From Roseiarcus sp036488815 (GTDB taxonomy: Bacteria; Pseudomonadota; Alphaproteobacteria; Rhizobiales; Beijerinckiaceae), in contig DASXGX010000118.1 of the NCBI GenBank assembly GCA_036488815.1, positions 62,001 to 126,000 of the forward strand: a stretch of 64,000 bases of DNA, in the 5' to 3' direction. Numbering within the stretch: the first letter of the stretch is position 1; every line of letters begins with the position of its first letter. The notes under the pieces were generated by a model, which saw only the letters and a program-made list of their open reading frames with translations, was not told the origin of the DNA and ran no database searches. This document shows, piece by piece, positions 40,693 to 50,036 of the stretch. The position numbers and the translations under genes are program-made.

Positions 40693-41786
40693 TGAAACGC
40701 TTCATTTTAACTCTCATCCTTTGCGCGCTGGCCGGCCATGCGTCGGCCGCCGTGCGCATCAAGGACATTACCTCCGTGCGAGGCGCGCAGGACAACCAGC
40801 TCATCGGCTACGGTCTGGTCGTCGGTCTCCAGGGGACCGGCGACACGCTGCAGAACGCGCCCTTCACGCGGCAGGCGCTGGAGTCGATGCTGGACCACAT
40901 GGGCATCAACGTGCGTGGCGCTCAGGTGCGCAATCGCAACCTGGCGGCCGTGATCGTCACCGCCGACATGCCGGTGGGGCTCGACATCGGCTCGCGAATC
41001 GACGTCACCGTTTCGGCGCTCGGCGACGCGCCTTCGCTGATGGGCGGCACCCTCCTGATGACACAATTGACCGGCGGCGACGGTCAAACCTACGCGACCG
41101 CACAGGGCGCCGTGTCGGTCACGGGCTTCGACGTCGCCGGCCAGGCGGAGACGCTCAGCCAAGGCGTGCCGACCGCCGGCCACATTTCGAACGGGGCGAT
41201 CGTCGCACGGCCGATCCCGTCGCCGCCGGACCAGCTCAGGATGATGCTCGAGCTCAGGAACCCCGACTACAACACCGCGGTGCGGATCGTCGACGCGATC
41301 AACGCCTATTCGCAGCAACGATTCGGGCGCCGCTCCGCCTTCGAGATGGACGGCCACGCGGTCGAGCTGTTCCGCCCCGCCAACATGAGCACGACGCGCT
41401 ACATGGCGGAAATCGGCGAATTGTCGGTCGAGCCCGACACGCCCGCGCGCGTCGTGGTCGATTCGCGCACCGGCACCGTCGTGATCGGGCAGGACGTGCA
41501 GATTTCGACGGTCGGCGTGACCTACGGCACGCTTTCGGTGCGCGTCTCCGAGACGCCGGTCGCCTCGCAGCCGAACCCGATGTCGAGAGGCACGACCGTC
41601 GTCTTGCCGCGCACGCAGATCGACGTCGAACAGCCCAACGGGCAGGTGGCCGTCGTCAGCGGCTCCAGCTTGCGGACCCTCGTCAACGGTCTGAATCGCA
41701 TCGGCGTCAAGCCGAGCGGCGTCATCGCGATCCTGCAAGCGATCAAGACCGCCGGCGCCCTGCAAGCCGATCTCGTCGTGCAATAG
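40692..41786 (+). CDS. flgI: flagellar P-ring protein FlgI
   Basis: A 364-residue periplasmic protein that forms the bushing in the peptidoglycan layer. A signal peptide (FILTLILCALAGHASA) precedes VRIKDITSVRGAQDNQLIGYGLVVGLQGTGD, the FlgI hallmark; later NPDYNTAVRIVDAINAY and the end GVIAILQAIKTAGALQADLVV. I start at ATG 40692, directly at the flgA stop, which gives a signal peptide. Confidence 0.95.
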   Translation: MKRFILTLILCALAGHASAAVRIKDITSVRGAQDNQLIGYGLVVGLQGTGDTLQNAPFTRQALESMLDHMGINVRGAQVRNRNLAAVIVTADMPVGLDIGSRIDVTVSALGDAPSLMGGTLLMTQLTGGDGQTYATAQGAVSVTGFDVAGQAETLSQGVPTAGHISNGAIVARPIPSPPDQLRMMLELRNPDYNTAVRIVDAINAYSQQRFGRRSAFEMDGHAVELFRPANMSTTRYMAEIGELSVEPDTPARVVVDSRTGTVVIGQDVQISTVGVTYGTLSVRVSETPVASQPNPMSRGTTVVLPRTQIDVEQPNGQVAVVSGSSLRTLVNGLNRIGVKPSGVIAILQAIKTAGALQADLVVQ

Positions 41787-41857
41787 CCGCGTCAGCCCGG
41801 CGCAAGCCGGGCGCCGCATTTCTAACGACATCGATCCTCGATCTCAGCGCGCCAGTC

Positions 41858-42403
41858 ATGCCCCTCCTCGTCAACCGCTTCGTCGCCATCGCCGCGATCA
41901 TCGCCCTGGCCGGGATCTCGGCGAGCGGCGCGCTCGCGCAGAACGATGCGAAGGCGAAATCCGCGACGAGCGCGCCCGCGGCCGGGAGCGTCGATGGCGT
42001 TTCGCGCTATTGCGCCAATGTGGCTCCCGTTGCGGCGGAAGCGCGGATCGCGTGGCAGACCAAGCGGATGAGCGAACTGGAAGCCCAGCTCAAACAGCGT
42101 GTCGACGAGCTCGACGCCAAGGAGGCGGAGGCGCGCGACTGGGTCGCCAAGCGCGAGACGATGATGAACACCGCGACCGACGACGTCGTGGCGATCTACG
42201 CCAAAATGGATCCGCAAGCCGCCGCGGCGCAGATGGCGACCATGGACGAATCGATGGCCGCCGCCGTTCTCGGCAAGCTCAAGCCTAATGTGGCGGGCGC
42301 CATCCTCGACGAGATGGATCCGGACAAGGCTGGCCATTTGACGGGCATCATGTCCGGCGCGGTCTCGCCGACGCTCTCTCCCACCGACGAAAAGAAGTCG
42401 TAA
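41858..42403 (+). CDS. motE: MotE, MotC-specific chaperone (MgtE-N-like)
   Basis: A 181-residue exported protein with signal sequence (FVAIAAIIALAGISASGALAQ), a coiled-coil (TKRMSELEAQLKQRVDELDAKEAEARDWVAKRE) and an MgtE-N-like end (IYAKMDPQAAAAQMATMDESMAAAVLGKLKPNVAGAILDEMD). In Sinorhizobium the gene between flgI and flgH is motE, a periplasmic chaperone that stabilises MotC; position and layout match. The stop overlaps the flgH ATG (TAATG). The start has a weak ribosome site and is the only suitable ATG before the signal peptide. Confidence 0.88.
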   Translation: MPLLVNRFVAIAAIIALAGISASGALAQNDAKAKSATSAPAAGSVDGVSRYCANVAPVAAEARIAWQTKRMSELEAQLKQRVDELDAKEAEARDWVAKRETMMNTATDDVVAIYAKMDPQAAAAQMATMDESMAAAVLGKLKPNVAGAILDEMDPDKAGHLTGIMSGAVSPTLSPTDEKKS

Positions 42404-43119
42404 TGCGCGCAGCAGGATTGAGAGCTTTCGCCGCCGCGCTGCTCGCCTCGTCGCTTGCCGGCTGCGCGGCGCTTCCTCCCGACTATATGCGCGAGCCGAG
42501 CCTGTCGCCGGTTGGCAGCGGGCTCGTCGCGGCCAACCAGCGCGCGCTCGCCGACGCCTCCCAAAGCGCGTTCGATCCGCGCTGGCGACGCGGTCCGCCG
42601 CAGCCGGTCAACCTGTACTCCGACCAGCGCGTCGCCCAGATCGGCGACATCCTCACCGTCAACATCGCGATCAACGACAAGGCGAATTTCGACAATTCGA
42701 CCGATCGCTCGAAGAGCGCAACCTCGAATGTCAACGTGGATTGGGGCGTCAGCTCCGGCAATGCGCAGACGCAGCCCTCGACGCTGACGGCTGGCGTGAA
42801 CGCGACCTCCTCGACGCAAGGCCAAGGCAACATCGGACGGCAGGAGCAAATCCAGGTCTCGGTCGCCGCCGTCGTGACGGAAGTGCTGCCCAACGGCAAT
42901 CTCGTCATCAGCGGTTCGCAGGAAGTGCGCGTCAACTACGAGATGCGCGATCTCACGATCGCGGGCATCGTGCATCCCGACGACATCTCGCCCAACAATA
43001 CGATCTCCTACGACCGCGTCGCCGAAGCGCGCGTGTCTTACGGCGGGCGGGGCCGGCTGACCGAGGTTCAGCAGCCCAACTGGGGCCAGCAACTCACCGA
43101 TATCCTCAAGCCGTTCTGA
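42403..43119 (+). CDS. flgH: flagellar L-ring lipoprotein FlgH
   Basis: A 238-residue outer-membrane lipoprotein. The lipobox LAGC gives a mature N-terminal Cys21. Conserved segments: LYSDQRVAQIGDILTVNIAINDKANFDN, VVTEVLPNGNLVISGSQEVRVNYEMRDLTIAGIVHPDDI and RVAEARVSYGGRGRLTEVQQPNWGQQL. Full length. Confidence 0.96.
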   Translation: MRAAGLRAFAAALLASSLAGCAALPPDYMREPSLSPVGSGLVAANQRALADASQSAFDPRWRRGPPQPVNLYSDQRVAQIGDILTVNIAINDKANFDNSTDRSKSATSNVNVDWGVSSGNAQTQPSTLTAGVNATSSTQGQGNIGRQEQIQVSVAAVVTEVLPNGNLVISGSQEVRVNYEMRDLTIAGIVHPDDISPNNTISYDRVAEARVSYGGRGRLTEVQQPNWGQQLTDILKPF

Positions 43120-43139
43120 GCCGCCGAGAGTCCGAAGCC

Positions 43140-43613
43140 ATGAGCACCGAAGCCGCTTCCATGCCCGCGGGCCCGTCGATGAAGCAGACGATCATCGCCG
43201 CGGCGGTGGTCACCGTGATCGCGGCCGCCATGGGGGCGCTGTTCGCGCTTCCCCTGCCGACCCAAGTCGAAAGCCAAAAGGACAAAGCCGCGATCGGAGA
43301 AGCGGCGCGCGCGCCGGCGGCTTCCGGCTTCTTCGATCTGCCGCCGATCGTCACCAATCTCGGCGGGTCGAGCGACATCTGGATCCGCCTCGAAGCCTCG
43401 ATCGTCTACGACGCGAAAGCGCTGCCGCATCCCGAAGCCGTCGCCGGAGAGATCGCCGCGGACGAACTCGCCTATCTCCGCACGGCGACGCTCGCCCAGA
43501 TAGAGGGGCCGATCGGCATGCAGGGCATCCGGCAGGATCTCACCGAACGCGCCAAGATCCGCTCCGCGGGCAAAGTCACCGATTTGATCATTCGTACGCT
43601 GGTGGTGCAATGA
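43140..43613 (+). CDS. fliL: flagellar basal-body protein FliL
   Basis: A 157-residue single-span inner-membrane protein that supports the stators. The membrane helix is IIAAAVVTVIAAAMGALFALPL (about 18-39); the periplasmic part starts FFDLPPIVTNLGGSSDIWIRLEASIVYD and ends with a helix and VTDLIIRTLVVQ. Start at ATG 43140, 20 bases after flgH; it overlaps fliP by ATGA. Confidence 0.92.
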   Translation: MSTEAASMPAGPSMKQTIIAAAVVTVIAAAMGALFALPLPTQVESQKDKAAIGEAARAPAASGFFDLPPIVTNLGGSSDIWIRLEASIVYDAKALPHPEAVAGEIAADELAYLRTATLAQIEGPIGMQGIRQDLTERAKIRSAGKVTDLIIRTLVVQ

Positions 43614-44344
43614 AACGCCTGACGATCGCGGCGCTCGCGCTCATTGTGACGGCTTCGGCGGCGAGCGCTCAGAACGTCGATCTGGGGACGCTCATTCCGA
43701 GCGGCGGCGCGTCGGTGACGGCGCGCATCATTCAGATGATCGCGATCCTGACGGTTCTGTCGGTCGCGCCCGGCCTCTTGATCATGGTGACCAGCTTCAC
43801 GCGCTTCACCGTGGCGCTCTCCTTCCTGCGCTCGGGACTCGGCATGCAGTCGACCCCTGCCAATCTGGTGCTGATCAGCTTGTCGCTGTTCATGACGTTC
43901 TTCGTCATGGCGCCGACCTTCGACAAGGCCTGGCAGAACGGACTGCGGCCGTTGATGGACAACACGATCAACCAGCAGGAAGCCTACACGGCGATCGTAA
44001 CGCCGTTTCGCGACTTCATGCTCGCGCAGGTGCGCGAGAAGGATATGGCGCTGTTCGAGGACCTTTCCAAAGGCAGGTTCGAGATCACGGACCGCTCGAA
44101 CGTCGACCTCAGAATCCTCATTCCCGCGTTCATGATCTCGGAGCTGCGCCGCGGTTTTGAAATTGGGTTCCTCATCATTTTGCCGTTCCTCGTCATCGAC
44201 ATGATCGTCGCGGCGCTGACGATGTCGATGGGCATGATGATGTTGCCGCCGTCGGTGATCTCGCTGCCGGTGAAGGTTTTGTTCTTTGTGCTGGTCGACG
44301 GCTGGAATCTGCTCGTCGGCAGTCTCGTGCGTTCGGTCAACTGA
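43610..44344 (+). CDS. fliP: flagellar export gate protein FliP
   Basis: A 244-residue export-gate membrane protein. It has a cleaved signal peptide (LTIAALALIVTASAASAQ), then RIIQMIAILTVLSVAPGLLIMVTSFTRFTVALSFLRSGLGMQ, ILIPAFMISELRRGFEIGFLIILPFLVIDMIVA and the end MMMLPPSVISLPVKVLFFVLVDGWNLLVGSLV. All are FliP signatures. Last gene of its run before a 78-base gap to flgE. Confidence 0.96.
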   Translation: MKRLTIAALALIVTASAASAQNVDLGTLIPSGGASVTARIIQMIAILTVLSVAPGLLIMVTSFTRFTVALSFLRSGLGMQSTPANLVLISLSLFMTFFVMAPTFDKAWQNGLRPLMDNTINQQEAYTAIVTPFRDFMLAQVREKDMALFEDLSKGRFEITDRSNVDLRILIPAFMISELRRGFEIGFLIILPFLVIDMIVAALTMSMGMMMLPPSVISLPVKVLFFVLVDGWNLLVGSLVRSVN

Positions 44345-44422
44345 CCCCGTGGATAGAACAAGCTCCGCGCAAGGGTCGTGACCGCTAAGTGGAAATAAGG
44401 GAACTTCCGAAAGGACCGAACG

Positions 44423-45754
44423 ATGAGCATTTTGAACACGTCCGTTTCCGGCATGTTGGCGGATTCGAACTGGCTTGCGACCATTTCCCAGAACGTCGCC
44501 AACGCCAACACCACCGCCTACAAGGATTCTGAGACGGAGTTCTCAACGGTCGTCGATCAGCTCGGCTCCGCCGCCGCCAGCGGCGGCGTCACCACGAGCA
44601 CGCTCGCGCTGAACACGCAGCAGGGCAACGTCGTCGGCACGTCGACGACGACCGACCTCGCGGTCCAGGGCGACGGATATTTCGTGGTCAGCAATTCGAG
44701 CGGCGACCTCTTTCTGACTCGCAACGGCTCGTTCGTGCCCGATAGCAACGGCAATCTCGTGAATTCGGCGGGCTACTACCTGATGGGCCAAAACGTGCAG
44801 AACGGCGCGGCCGCCGGTTCGTCCAATTCGACGTCCGACTTGACTGTGGTCAACGTCACCACTTCGGGTGAACTGTCGACGCCGACGACGACCGGAACGC
44901 TGTCGACCAATCTCGACTCGACCGCCACCCCGGTGACAACCGCGGCGGACCTGCCCTCCGCGAACGGCGCGGGAGCCACCTACACCAGCGAGACGTCGCT
45001 CACCACCTACAACGATCTGGGCGGCAAACAGTCTGTCAACGTCTACTACACAAATCTCGGCTACAACTCGGTAACCGGCACCGACCAATGGGAGGTGACC
45101 GCCTACAACGCCGCCGACGCATCGACCTCGGCTGGATTCCCCTACACGGCCGGTGGGGTCGCGGGGGCCACGGCCGATAATCCTTTGGTGACGGCGACGC
45201 TCAATTTCAATCCGAACAACGGCCAGCTCAGCGGCATCACCGGGGAAAGCGTGAATGGGGTCGCGACGACCGTGACGGGTTCGAACCTCACGCTCACCGT
45301 GCCGAACGGTCAGCCGATGACCCTCGATCTCACCGGGACGACCCAGCTCTCCGCTGCCTTCGTCGTGAATTCGTCGGTGGTCAACGGCAATGCGGCGGGC
45401 ACGCTGAGCGGCCTCTCGGTCGGCACGAACGGAACGCTCGACTTCCAATACAGCAACGGCGCAAGCAGCCCCGCATACGACATTCCGCTCGCCACCGTGC
45501 CGAGCGAGGACAATCTGACTGCGGTGAGCGGCAACGCGTATACGGTCAGTGAGGCCTCGGGCAACATTCGCTTGGGAACGCCGGGCGCCGCTGGCTTGGG
45601 CACGATCGCGTCCTCCTCGCTCGAGAGCTCGACGGTCGACCTCGCCACCGAACTCACCAACATGATCGAGGCGCAAAGCGCCTATCAGGCGAGCTCCAAG
45701 GCCTTCCAGGCCGGCGTGACCGTCCTGGACGTCCTCAACAACCTGAAGTCGTGA
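44423..45754 (+). CDS. flgE: flagellar hook protein FlgE
   Basis: A 443-residue hook subunit. Start SILNTSVSGMLADSNWLATISQNVANANTTAYKDSETEF, then TDLAVQGDGYFVVSNSSGDLFLTRNGSF, and C-terminus SSSLESSTVDLATELTNMIEAQSAYQASSKAFQAGVTVLDVL are the hook/rod family ends. The middle is Thr/Ser/Gly-rich. The ATG at 44423 has AGGA at about 8 bases. Confidence 0.95.
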   Translation: MSILNTSVSGMLADSNWLATISQNVANANTTAYKDSETEFSTVVDQLGSAAASGGVTTSTLALNTQQGNVVGTSTTTDLAVQGDGYFVVSNSSGDLFLTRNGSFVPDSNGNLVNSAGYYLMGQNVQNGAAAGSSNSTSDLTVVNVTTSGELSTPTTTGTLSTNLDSTATPVTTAADLPSANGAGATYTSETSLTTYNDLGGKQSVNVYYTNLGYNSVTGTDQWEVTAYNAADASTSAGFPYTAGGVAGATADNPLVTATLNFNPNNGQLSGITGESVNGVATTVTGSNLTLTVPNGQPMTLDLTGTTQLSAAFVVNSSVVNGNAAGTLSGLSVGTNGTLDFQYSNGASSPAYDIPLATVPSEDNLTAVSGNAYTVSEASGNIRLGTPGAAGLGTIASSSLESSTVDLATELTNMIEAQSAYQASSKAFQAGVTVLDVLNNLKS

Positions 45755-45785
45755 ACTCAGCCAACTCGCACCAGAGGGCCGCGCG

Positions 45786-47276
45786 ATGAGCCTTTCCTCC
45801 ACCTACAACATCATCAGCTCGGCGTTCGCCTCGACCGCCGCGCAGACTTCCGTCATCTCGAACAACATCGCCAACGCCAACACGCCTGGATACAACCGGC
45901 AGGTGGCGAACGTGGTGACGACCTCCTACGGCGGCTCACAGGTCGTCTCGGTCACCCGCGAGGCGAACAACGCGTTGCTCGATCAGGTCAATGCGTCGAC
46001 GTCGCTGGCGGCGGCGCAGCAGGCCGTCGCCTCGGGACTGACGACGCTCGCGGCGACTGTCGACGACAGCGCGTCGTCGACCTCCTCGGCGTCGCAAAAC
46101 GGCAATTCGCCCTCGGCGACGCTGTCGAATCTCGAGAGCGCGCTCGCCACCTACCAATCCTCACCGAACAGCCAGGCGGCGGGGCAGGCGGTCGTGAGCG
46201 CCGCCTCGGAGCTCGCCTCGTCGCTGAACACGGGAACCTCCGCCGTCCAGCAAGTGCGAGAGCAGGCGGACTCCGGCATGGCGGCGTCGGTGACGACGAT
46301 CAATTCGCTGCTCAACCAGTACGCGCAGGCCGACGCTGCGGTCGTCAATGGAACGGCGTCGGGTGCGAACGTCAGCACGGCCGAGAACACGCGGGATTCC
46401 CTGCTCACCCAATTGTCGCAGCAGATCGGCGTCTCCACGACCAACAATCCGAACGGCTCGGTGTCGATCTTCACCGACAGCGGCGTGCCCCTCTATCAGA
46501 CCGGCGTCGTCAGCCAGCTCTCTTTCACCGCCTCGCCGACCTTGGTCGCGGGCACGAGCGGCAATCCGGTGACGGTGAACGGCGTCGCCATCACAGGTCC
46601 CTCGGCGCCGATGGCGATCCAGTCGGGAGCCTTGGCCGGCCTGTCGACGTTGCGCGATACGGTCGCCCCGCAATATCAGTCGCAGCTCGACCAAATCGCC
46701 AACGGCGTCATCAACGCTTTCGCGGAGACGGATCAGACGGGCGGAGGCAATCCGGCCATGCCGGGCCTGTTCACCTACCCTGGCGCCACGGGCGTGCCCT
46801 CGTCGACCACGGCGACCGGGCTCGCAGGTCTCATCGAGGTCAACCCGGCTGTCGATCCATCGCAGGGAGGCAATGTCAGCCTGCTGCAGAACGGCGGGAT
46901 CAACGGCGCCAACTACGTCTACAACACCACGGGGGTCGCAGGTTACACCGGCCGCATTCAGGGCATGATCTCGTCGATCACGGCGACGCAGGCTTTCGAT
47001 CCGTCGGCCGGCCTCGGCTCGTCCGCCTCGCTTTCCTCTTACGCCAGCTCTTCGGTCGGGTGGGTGCAGGGGCAGAATCAGCAGGCGTCCAACGCCGTCA
47101 CCTATGAGAACTCGGTGGTGACTCAGGCGACGGCGGCGCTCAACAACGCGACCGGGGTCAATCTCGACACCGAGCTGACCAACATGCTCACCATCGAGAA
47201 TACCTACACCACGACAGCGAAACTGCTCACGACAGTCGGCGCCATGTTCAATGCGCTGATCAGCGCGACCAACTAA
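45786..47276 (+). CDS. flgK: hook-filament junction protein FlgK
   Basis: A 496-residue junction protein. N-terminal STYNIISSAFASTAAQTSVISNNIANANTPGYNRQVANV and C-terminal TYENSVVTQATAALNNATGVNLDTELTNMLTIENTYTTTAKLLTTVGAMFNALI identify FlgK. It lies 31 bases after flgE and 15 before flgL. Confidence 0.95.
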   Translation: MSLSSTYNIISSAFASTAAQTSVISNNIANANTPGYNRQVANVVTTSYGGSQVVSVTREANNALLDQVNASTSLAAAQQAVASGLTTLAATVDDSASSTSSASQNGNSPSATLSNLESALATYQSSPNSQAAGQAVVSAASELASSLNTGTSAVQQVREQADSGMAASVTTINSLLNQYAQADAAVVNGTASGANVSTAENTRDSLLTQLSQQIGVSTTNNPNGSVSIFTDSGVPLYQTGVVSQLSFTASPTLVAGTSGNPVTVNGVAITGPSAPMAIQSGALAGLSTLRDTVAPQYQSQLDQIANGVINAFAETDQTGGGNPAMPGLFTYPGATGVPSSTTATGLAGLIEVNPAVDPSQGGNVSLLQNGGINGANYVYNTTGVAGYTGRIQGMISSITATQAFDPSAGLGSSASLSSYASSSVGWVQGQNQQASNAVTYENSVVTQATAALNNATGVNLDTELTNMLTIENTYTTTAKLLTTVGAMFNALISATN

Positions 47277-47291
47277 CCGGGCTTGATCACG

Positions 47292-48347
47292 ATGACCACG
47301 ACCAACATCTCCTCGAACTACCTCACAACGGCGATGCTGCCGTCGATCGCGCAGACCCAGGCCACCCTCGCCGCCGATGGCGTCGAGCTGTCGACAGGTC
47401 AGTACGCGAACCTCGGCCTGCAACTCGGCGATCAGTCCGGCTACGAACTGTCGCTCAAGAACGAGTATCAGCAGCTGCAGAGTCTCACCACCAGCAACAC
47501 CGTCGTCACCACCGACATGACGACGGCTCAGGACGCGCTCAATGCGATCCTGTCCGACGCCCAAAGCGCGCAATCCAGCCTGACGACCTGGACTTCGAAT
47601 GCGGCGACATCGAGCCCGACGCTGGAGACGATCGGCGCCGATGGTCTTCAGGCGCTGACCTCGATGGCCAACACCACGTCGAACGGGGCCTATGTGTTCG
47701 GCGGCGTGAATAACGGCGTTGCGCCGATGAACGACTATTTCTCGACGCCGGCCTCGGCGGCGTCGACGGCGGTCAGCAATGCGTTCACCAGCGCGCTCAC
47801 CGCGGCCGGCGCAACGCCCTCGACCATTTCAGCCAGCGACATGCAGACGTTTCTCAACGGCCCGTTCGCCGCTCTGTTCACCGGGTCCAGTTGGACCAGC
47901 GATTGGTCGAACGCTTCGAGCACCAATACGACCGCGGAAATTGCGCCTGGCCAGACGAGCGTGACCTCGACCAACATCAACCAGCCGGGCTTCCAGGATA
48001 TTACCGAGGGCTACACGATGTTGGCCGCATTCGGCAACGCCGGCTTGAGTCCAAGCGCGCAGCAGGCTGTCGCGTCGACGGCGCTCTCGTTGATCTCGCA
48101 AGGCGTCACGGCGCTCACGTCGCAGACGGCGAACCTCGGGTCGTCGATGGCGCAGGTCACCAACGCCACCAACTCCATGTCGTCGCAGATGACCATCCTG
48201 CAAACGCAGATCGGCAACCTCGACAACGTCAATTCGAGCGCCGTCGCCACGCAGCTCACGCAACTGTCGACACAGCTGGAGACCGCCTACCAGCTTACGT
48301 CCCAGATTACGAAGCTGAGTCTCGCTCAATACCTCCCCGTTGCGTAA
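47292..48347 (+). CDS. flgL: hook-filament junction protein FlgL
   Basis: A 351-residue flagellin-like junction protein. VELSTGQYANLGLQLGDQSGYELSLKNEYQQLQSL and the C-terminal NLDNVNSSAVATQLTQLSTQLETAYQLTSQITKLSLAQYL form the axial helices, with FlgL-type NTTSNGAYVFGGVNNGVAPMNDYF in between. I start at ATG 47292; TTG 47283 three codons earlier is an alternative, as neither has a clear ribosome site. Confidence 0.9.
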   Translation: MTTTNISSNYLTTAMLPSIAQTQATLAADGVELSTGQYANLGLQLGDQSGYELSLKNEYQQLQSLTTSNTVVTTDMTTAQDALNAILSDAQSAQSSLTTWTSNAATSSPTLETIGADGLQALTSMANTTSNGAYVFGGVNNGVAPMNDYFSTPASAASTAVSNAFTSALTAAGATPSTISASDMQTFLNGPFAALFTGSSWTSDWSNASSTNTTAEIAPGQTSVTSTNINQPGFQDITEGYTMLAAFGNAGLSPSAQQAVASTALSLISQGVTALTSQTANLGSSMAQVTNATNSMSSQMTILQTQIGNLDNVNSSAVATQLTQLSTQLETAYQLTSQITKLSLAQYLPVA

Positions 48348-48361
48348 ACTGAGGTTCGCCC

Positions 48362-48709
48362 ATGTACGAATTCTCCTACAATGAAGTGATCGAGGATTCG
48401 CCCCAGGTCATGCGCGCGCACGAGCGCCAAGCGATGGACCGGGTGGTCGAGTTGTTGCGGGTCGCGCGCGCGAAAAAACCTGGCGCTCGCGAGGTCATCG
48501 AAGCGCTGTACTACCTGGGCCGCTTGTGGGCGATCTTTCTCGACGATCTGAACAATCCCGAGAACGAGTTGCCGGACGAATTGCGCGCCGGGCTCATTTC
48601 CATTGGCATCTGGATGAACAAAGAGATCGATCGGGTGCGCACGGGGCAGACGACTGATCTGACGCCGATGATCGAGATCAACGAGATCATCCGGGATGGA
48701 CTGAAATGA
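48362..48709 (+). CDS. flaF: flagellin biosynthesis regulator FlaF
   Basis: A 115-residue helical protein with YEFSYNEVIEDSPQVMRAHERQAMDRVVELL and ALYYLGRLWAIFLDDLNNPENELPDELRAGLISIGIWMNKEID, the FlaF signature. In Caulobacter and Brucella it promotes flagellin synthesis or export and opposes FlbT. flbT follows after 7 bases, the usual alphaproteobacterial pair. Confidence 0.95.
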   Translation: MYEFSYNEVIEDSPQVMRAHERQAMDRVVELLRVARAKKPGAREVIEALYYLGRLWAIFLDDLNNPENELPDELRAGLISIGIWMNKEIDRVRTGQTTDLTPMIEINEIIRDGLK

Positions 48710-48716
48710 GGACTTT

Positions 48717-49127
48717 ATGAATATTACTCTTCGCGCGGGCGAAAAGCTTTACATCAACGGCGCCGTTATTCGGGTCGATCGAAAGGCGACGATCGAGCTT
48801 CTCAATGATGTGACCTTCCTCCTGGAAAATCACGTCATGCAGGTCGACCAGGCGACGACCCCGCTTCGCCAGATCTATTTCGCGGTGCAGGTCGCGTTGA
48901 TGGATCCCAGCGCGGTCGAGACTGCGACGACCTTGTCGCGTCGACTGATCGAGGGCGCGCTGCAGGTCTTTCAGAATCCTGCGCTTCTGGCCGGCCTGAA
49001 GACGATCGCCGCCCAAATCGAGCGTTCGCGTAACTTCGAGGCTCTGAAAACGCTGCGTGGTCTGTTCCCGCTCGAGGAGAGCGAAATGGCCCGCGCGGCG
49101 TCCTCCCCACCGCAGCACGCAGCCTGA
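48717..49127 (+). CDS. flbT: flagellin post-transcriptional regulator FlbT
   Basis: A 136-residue protein with MNITLRAGEKLYINGAVIRVDRKATIELLNDVTFLLENHVM and RQIYFAVQVALMDP, clear FlbT sequence. In Caulobacter it binds the flagellin mRNA 5' leader and lowers its translation until the hook is complete. The likely target here is the fliC leader at about 20.6-20.7 kb. Confidence 0.96.
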   Translation: MNITLRAGEKLYINGAVIRVDRKATIELLNDVTFLLENHVMQVDQATTPLRQIYFAVQVALMDPSAVETATTLSRRLIEGALQVFQNPALLAGLKTIAAQIERSRNFEALKTLRGLFPLEESEMARAASSPPQHAA

Positions 49128-49136
49128 GGAACGATC

Positions 49137-49553
49137 ATGACCGTCTCCGCTCCTTCTCCCGTCAACAGCTCGACCAATTCCCAAAATTCATCGTCGACGA
49201 CGGCCGCCGCTGCGACGAACAGCCTTAGTTACAACGACTTTCTCACGCTGCTGATGGCGGAGATGCAAAACCAGGATCCGACCCAGCCGATGGATCCGAG
49301 CCAGATGGTCACGCAGCTCGCGACGATCTCTCAGGTCGGGCAGTCGGTGCAGACAAACACCACGCTTTCCTCGCTGCTGACCGAGTCGTCGCTGACGCAG
49401 GCCGAGCTCGCCGTCGGCTCGCAGATGACCTCGAGCGACGGGACGTCGTCCGGCCAAGTGGAGGCGGTCAATGTCTCCTCGGCCGGCGCCGCGACTGCGG
49501 CGCTCACCAATGGAGATACAATTCCGTTCGCCAACGGCGCCATCGTGCAATGA
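49137..49553 (+). CDS. flgD: hook-cap protein FlgD
   Basis: A 138-residue hook assembly scaffold. The core motif LSYNDFLTLLMAEMQNQDPTQPMDPSQMVTQLATISQV is diagnostic. Only a short C-terminal beta stretch follows (VGSQMTSSDGTSSGQVEAV), so this is the short rhizobial form without the full Ig/tudor hook-cap domains of enteric FlgD. Overlaps fliQ by ATGA. Confidence 0.94.
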   Translation: MTVSAPSPVNSSTNSQNSSSTTAAAATNSLSYNDFLTLLMAEMQNQDPTQPMDPSQMVTQLATISQVGQSVQTNTTLSSLLTESSLTQAELAVGSQMTSSDGTSSGQVEAVNVSSAGAATAALTNGDTIPFANGAIVQ

Positions 49554-49822
49554 GCGAGGGCGACGCGCTCGACGTCATCCAGGCGGCTATCTGGATGGTC
49601 ATCATCGGCGCCGGCCCCGCTGTCGGCGCCGCGATGGCCGTCGGCATCGTCATCGCTCTGCTGCAGGCCTTGACGCAGGTCCAGGAAATGACCCTGACCT
49701 TCGTCCCCAAGATCCTCGTCGTCTTCCTGGTCGTCAGCCTGACCGCGTCGTTCATCGGCGGTCAGTTCTACATCTTCACCGAGACTATCTACGCTCGCAT
49801 CGAGCACGGGTTCGCCAACTGA
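49550..49822 (+). CDS. fliQ: flagellar export gate protein FliQ
   Basis: A 90-residue protein with two membrane helices: DVIQAAIWMVIIGAGPAVGAAMAVGIVIALLQALTQVQEMTLTFVPKILVVFLVVSL is characteristic FliQ sequence. It assembles with FliP and FliR as the export gate. A 214-base gap without recognised signals separates it from flhA. Confidence 0.95.
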   Translation: MSEGDALDVIQAAIWMVIIGAGPAVGAAMAVGIVIALLQALTQVQEMTLTFVPKILVVFLVVSLTASFIGGQFYIFTETIYARIEHGFAN

Positions 49823-50036
49823 TCCCGTCGCTCCGCGCACAATGCGCTTGCGTGACCGCACCTCTCACCCCCGGCTGTCAGGTTCGCGAAAGCGGCCGTT
49901 CGGCGTCGCAGGGCACGCGCTTTATAGCGAGAGGCTAGCCCCGCCCTCGCGCAACTGACAGAGCGCTCCGCCCCAGGCGAGACTCGCGCAAGCTTCGGGG
50001 GCCACTGTCCGGCCGACGCAACGCGGAGAGTACGCA

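Noticed and set aside
40721..41857. Open frame running from within flgI into motE, suggesting a larger protein
   Set aside because: The part inside flgI is out-of-frame composition; a signal peptide begins at ATG 41858 and matches MotE.
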